DNA from: Sphingobium chlorophenolicum
GTDB lineage: Bacteria; Pseudomonadota; Alphaproteobacteria; Sphingomonadales; Sphingomonadaceae
Length of the DNA stretch: 64,000 bases
Reading direction: 5' to 3'
Assembly: GCF_000722875.1 (NCBI RefSeq)
Contig: NZ_JFHR01000014.1
Span: forward strand, 43,076 to 107,075
The notes below the pieces were generated by a model, which was given only the letters and a program-made list of their open reading frames with translations, was not told the DNA's origin and did not search any database. Positions 61,459-64,000 of this stretch are shown here, piece by piece (the first letter of the stretch is position 1; each line of letters opens with the position of its first letter). The position numbers and the translations under genes were made by a program.

Positions 61459-63285
61459 ATGCCGCATGACACCTCTTTGCTGACGACGATTGTCGCGGCC
61501 CTCGTGCTGGCTTTCGTCGGCGGCTTTGCGGCGAGCCGCCTCAAGCTGCCGCCGCTGGTCGGCTATCTGGTTGCGGGCATCGCGGTTGGGCCGTTCACGC
61601 CCGGTTTCGTCGGAGACGCCGGTCTGGCAAACCAGCTCGCGGAAATTGGCATCATCCTGTTGATGTTCGGGGTCGGATTGCATTTTTCGATTCGCGATCT
61701 CGTGTCCGTACGGCGGATTGCCGTACCGGGCGCCCTTGTGCAGATTTTTGCCGCCACTGCGCTGGGGGCAAGCGTAGCGTGCCTGTGGGGGTGGACGATC
61801 GGTGCGGGCATCGTGTTCGGCCTGGCGCTCTCGGTCGCGTCCACGGTCGTCCTCCTGCGCGCCTTGGAGCAGCGCAACATTCTCGATTCGATCAACGGGC
61901 GCATCGCGGTCGGTTGGCTCATCGTCGAGGATCTCGCCATGGTCATCGCACTGGTATTGCTGCCCGCCTTGGCAGGTATCCTGGGCAGCCCTTCGGAACC
62001 GGCGGACGATGTTGGGCGGATCGCCTTCGATCTGGTGGTGACACTCGTTAAGGTGGCCGCATTTCTGGCAATCATGATGATTGCGGGCAGCCGCGCGGTG
62101 CCCTGGATATTGGAGCGCGTCGCACGCACGGGATCCCGCGAACTCTTCACTCTCGCCGTGCTCGCCGCCGCGCTCGGCATCGCCTACGGCTCCGCCGTCC
62201 TGTTCGGGGTATCCTTTGCGCTTGGCGCGTTTTTCGCCGGCGTCGTGCTTAACGAAAGCGATTTCAGTCATCAGGCGGCTGCCGATTCCCTTCCGCTCAA
62301 GGACGCTTTCGCGGTTCTTTTCTTCGTATCGGTCGGCATGCTGTTCGACCCCGCCGTCCTCCTGCGCGCTCCGATCGGCGTGTTGGCGGTGCTGGCGATC
62401 ATCGTCCTCGGCAAATCCATCGTGGCCTTTGGCATCGTCCTGGCATTCGGATACCCGGCGCGCACCGCATTCACCGTCTCGGCGAGCCTCGCCCAGATCG
62501 GCGAATTTTCCTTCATCCTGATCGGCCTCGGGGTGACGCTCGGGCTGGTCCCCATAGAAGCGCGGGACATGGTTCTCGCCGGAGCGCTGCTTTCGATCAC
62601 GCTCAATCCGCTCGTGTTCCTTGGCACTGACCTTCTGGAGCGGTGGCTCCGGCAGCGGCCCCGGCTACTCGCGATGATCGAGAAGGAGGATGGCGGGGCC
62701 TTGTCGCATCTTCCGGACATGGCCGACGAAGGCGTCCAAAACCACGCTGTCGTGGTGGGCCACGGCAGGGTCGGTCGTCTCGTATGCAAAATTCTCGATG
62801 AACAGGGTCTGTCGTTCGTGATCGTGGACAAGGATCGCCGGCGTGTCGAAGGCCTTCGCGCTCGCGGCAAGCCCGCAATCTACGGCGAAGCCTCGGTCCC
62901 CGGCATTCTGGAGGCGGCCGGTACGGCCCGCGCCAAACTGCTGGTTATTGCCACGCCTGACGGATTCGAAACCAGGCGCATCATCGAGATCGCCCGGCAA
63001 CTCAATCCCGCGATCGACACAACTGTACGTACGCACAGCGCTGCCGACATCGCCTATTTCGAAGAGGAAGGCATCGGGCTCGCCATCATGGGGACGCGCG
63101 AACTATCCTTCGGCCTGGCGGCATATGCGTTGCGCAGCTTCGGCCTTTCCAACGCTGATGCGGCAGACATCATCCAGCATGAACGGCTGTCCGGCGACGC
63201 GGGGGCTTATGAACGGCGTCCGGACATTCCGGCCCGTGACACGCCGGAGCTCAGGCAACGCGCGTTCCCGGACGAGCCGGGCTGA
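61459..63285 (+). CDS. ybaL: Monovalent cation:proton antiporter, CPA2 family (YbaL/KefB-like)
   Basis: 608 residues. The first 400 form about 12 membrane segments of the Na+/H+ exchanger fold (LPPLVGYLVAGIAVGPFTPG, EIGIILLMFGVGLHFSIRDL). The C-terminal cytoplasmic TrkA-N/RCK domain starts VVVGHGRVGRLVCKIL, with FVIVDKDRRRVEGL for dinucleotide binding. It probably exports K+ in exchange for protons under acid, osmotic or electrophile stress. The YbaL-type start (HDTSLLTTIVAALVLAFVGG) supports the ATG at 61459. Confidence 0.92.
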   Translation: MPHDTSLLTTIVAALVLAFVGGFAASRLKLPPLVGYLVAGIAVGPFTPGFVGDAGLANQLAEIGIILLMFGVGLHFSIRDLVSVRRIAVPGALVQIFAATALGASVACLWGWTIGAGIVFGLALSVASTVVLLRALEQRNILDSINGRIAVGWLIVEDLAMVIALVLLPALAGILGSPSEPADDVGRIAFDLVVTLVKVAAFLAIMMIAGSRAVPWILERVARTGSRELFTLAVLAAALGIAYGSAVLFGVSFALGAFFAGVVLNESDFSHQAAADSLPLKDAFAVLFFVSVGMLFDPAVLLRAPIGVLAVLAIIVLGKSIVAFGIVLAFGYPARTAFTVSASLAQIGEFSFILIGLGVTLGLVPIEARDMVLAGALLSITLNPLVFLGTDLLERWLRQRPRLLAMIEKEDGGALSHLPDMADEGVQNHAVVVGHGRVGRLVCKILDEQGLSFVIVDKDRRRVEGLRARGKPAIYGEASVPGILEAAGTARAKLLVIATPDGFETRRIIEIARQLNPAIDTTVRTHSAADIAYFEEEGIGLAIMGTRELSFGLAAYALRSFGLSNADAADIIQHERLSGDAGAYERRPDIPARDTPELRQRAFPDEPG

Positions 63286-63389
63286 CGATCCGATTGTCTG
63301 CCCGATCGCCTTGCACGAATTGATGCAAGCCCGATGGCTGAACCATGGTATGAAGCCTGATCACGCGATTTCCAGCCGCAAGCTCCCCT

Positions 63390-63431
63390 GTGACAGAGAG
63401 ACTGATGTGCTCTCGCTTGCAACGCAGGAGG
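63390..63431 (+). promoter_or_regulatory. Shared leader element, copy B (SD-complementary)
   Basis: GTGACAGAGAGAC, TGATGT, GCTCTCGCTTGC, followed by the Shine-Dalgarno AGGAGG (63426-63431). CUCU (63410-63413) can pair with GGAG (63427-63430) with one G-U. The alternative stem GAGAG-CTCTC inside the element is perfect in this copy, so two competing folds are possible. Confidence 0.6.
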
Positions 63432-63437
63432 ATGATG

Positions 63438-63845
63438 ATGTCCGACTCCCTAGACCATTCCTTGCTCGACGGCTTTCGGAATTATGCCGCTGAGAATGCC
63501 GATGCCGACATGCATGAAGAGACTGAAGGGCAATCCCGTACCGGTCACGCTTCGCGGGCGCTCGATGATGGAGGCTTGCGCGGGAAGGCGCCTTGGCGCT
63601 CCATTCCGCTCTGGGTTTCCAACGACCGTGCCGAAACCTATTTCGAGATCTACCAGCTTATCCCCGCCCCGGCCCCTTTCCTTCGCGGTGAGGCGGCGGA
63701 ATGGCGGTGGCGCTTATGCGCGCCCGATGGCCAAGTCCGTGCATCCAGTGGCGCCTACACCAATGTGGAAGATTGTCGGGATGCGATCGACGCGCTGCGA
63801 CGCACTGCGGGAGGGGCAAGGGTTCGGCAGGCGAGCAACGCCTGA
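63438..63845 (+). CDS. DUF1508-like (YegP-type) small protein with shared leader
   Basis: 135 residues. The second half resembles one DUF1508 unit: YFEIYQLIPAPAPF, AEWRWRLCAPDGQVRASSGA and YTNVEDCRDAIDALRR fit the F-x-I-x(n)-W-R-L-x-A-x-N/D-G pattern. YegP-type proteins have no firm function. The first 55 residues are acidic and unassigned. Three in-frame ATGs follow AGGAGG directly. The third (63438) has the best spacing. It is the last complete gene before the IS element. Confidence 0.7.
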   Translation: MSDSLDHSLLDGFRNYAAENADADMHEETEGQSRTGHASRALDDGGLRGKAPWRSIPLWVSNDRAETYFEIYQLIPAPAPFLRGEAAEWRWRLCAPDGQVRASSGAYTNVEDCRDAIDALRRTAGGARVRQASNA

Positions 63846-63858
63846 TGCGGCAACTATG

Positions 63859-64000
63859 TGTTGATTGCCACTGAGAGTTGACCCGGGATTTCCACCGAGA
63901 AGTGACCCGCCTGAAGGTTATGTTTCGGATATCATCGGTGGGTCAAGATGGGGTTTTCTCCTTTCGGGATTTGCCCTGCTGGGCAGAGCTGTTTTTGAAC
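63859..64000. mobile_element. Terminus of an IS21-like insertion sequence (continues outside window)
   Basis: From TGTTGATTGCC at 63859 the sequence shows two imperfect copies of a terminal repeat, CCACTGAGAGTTGACCCG (63868-63885) and CCACCGAGAAGTGACCCG (63892-63909). Multiple short repeats at the ends starting with TG are typical of IS21-family elements. The adjoining minus-strand frame looks like the end of IstB. The rest lies beyond the right edge. Confidence 0.55.
63943..64000 (-). CDS. istB: IstB-like ATPase, C-terminal end only (partial)
   Basis: Only the last 18 codons or so are inside the window, reading FKNSSAQQGKSRKEKTPS before TGA. The FKNSSA segment followed by a Lys-rich tail resembles the C-terminus of IS21-family helper ATPase IstB. 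The assignment rests on this short tail plus the adjacent terminal repeats, so it is tentative. Confidence 0.4.
   Translation of the reverse strand, partial: FKNSSAQQGKSRKEKTPS

Noticed and set aside
63859..64000. A plus-strand transposase start at the right edge (frame reading GFSPFGICPAGQSCF)
   Set aside because: It stops after 16 codons. The minus-strand frame resembling the IstB tail and the adjacent terminal repeats explain the sequence better.

Overview
The window is high-GC DNA that reads like the chromosome of a sphingomonad (Sphingobium or Sphingomonas type alphaproteobacterium). That placement rests on the mutS-glnD pair, the malic enzyme fused to a phosphotransacetylase-like domain, the EipA (DUF1134) protein, the cytochrome bc1 chaperone next to DUF177, and many dispersed palindromic repeats. 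It is inferred from gene content and not from a database search.

Layout. 1-10141 is housekeeping: the end of an exonuclease III gene, ribA, an L,D-transpeptidase, glnD, mutS and maeB. 10211-13155 carries a flavin reductase-like gene divergent from a compact cofE-cofD-cofC operon for coenzyme F420. 13323-17060 encodes a 1245-residue RTX/cadherin protein. 17410-45148 is a 28 kb surface polysaccharide locus. It has a Wzy-like polymerase/ligase, Wzc-like co-polymerase/kinase, Wzx-like flippase, Wza-like export lipoprotein, outer-membrane barrel, initiating sugar-phosphate transferase and four GT4 glycosyltransferases. It also has three sulfotransferases, a PglF-like dehydratase, a sugar aminotransferase, a formyltransferase, a PIG-L deacetylase, an ATP-grasp ligase, a metallophosphoesterase, an NAD-dependent epimerase, a 2OG-Fe(II)-type oxygenase, a polysaccharide lyase-like lipoprotein and two LuxR-type regulators with degenerate receivers. 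Together they suggest a sulfated, probably N-formylated polysaccharide made by a Wzx/Wzy route. 45321-53624 returns to core genes (BamE/OmlA, bc1 chaperone, DUF177, dinB, eipA, tRNA-Ser) and ends with a 1240-residue autotransporter.

From about 53947 to the right edge the window looks like a genomic island. A 23-nt tRNA 3' end fragment (probably tRNA-Leu, minus strand) marks the likely attachment scar. It is followed by an AbiE toxin-antitoxin pair, a CDP-alcohol phosphatidyltransferase, many very small genes, an HWE histidine kinase with a single-domain response regulator, a cold-shock protein with an IF-1 paralogue, a YbaL-type antiporter, and the terminus of an IS21-like element.

The most notable unexplained structure is in this island. 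Four small, otherwise unrelated genes (starts at 57123 minus, 57369 plus, 61212 minus, 63438 plus) share a conserved leader at a nearly fixed distance from the start codon. The motif is GACAGAGAGAC, a short spacer, then GCTC(C/T)CGC. Its CUCCC part is complementary to each gene's own Shine-Dalgarno sequence. I read it as a candidate family of cis-acting, SD-sequestering RNA leaders.
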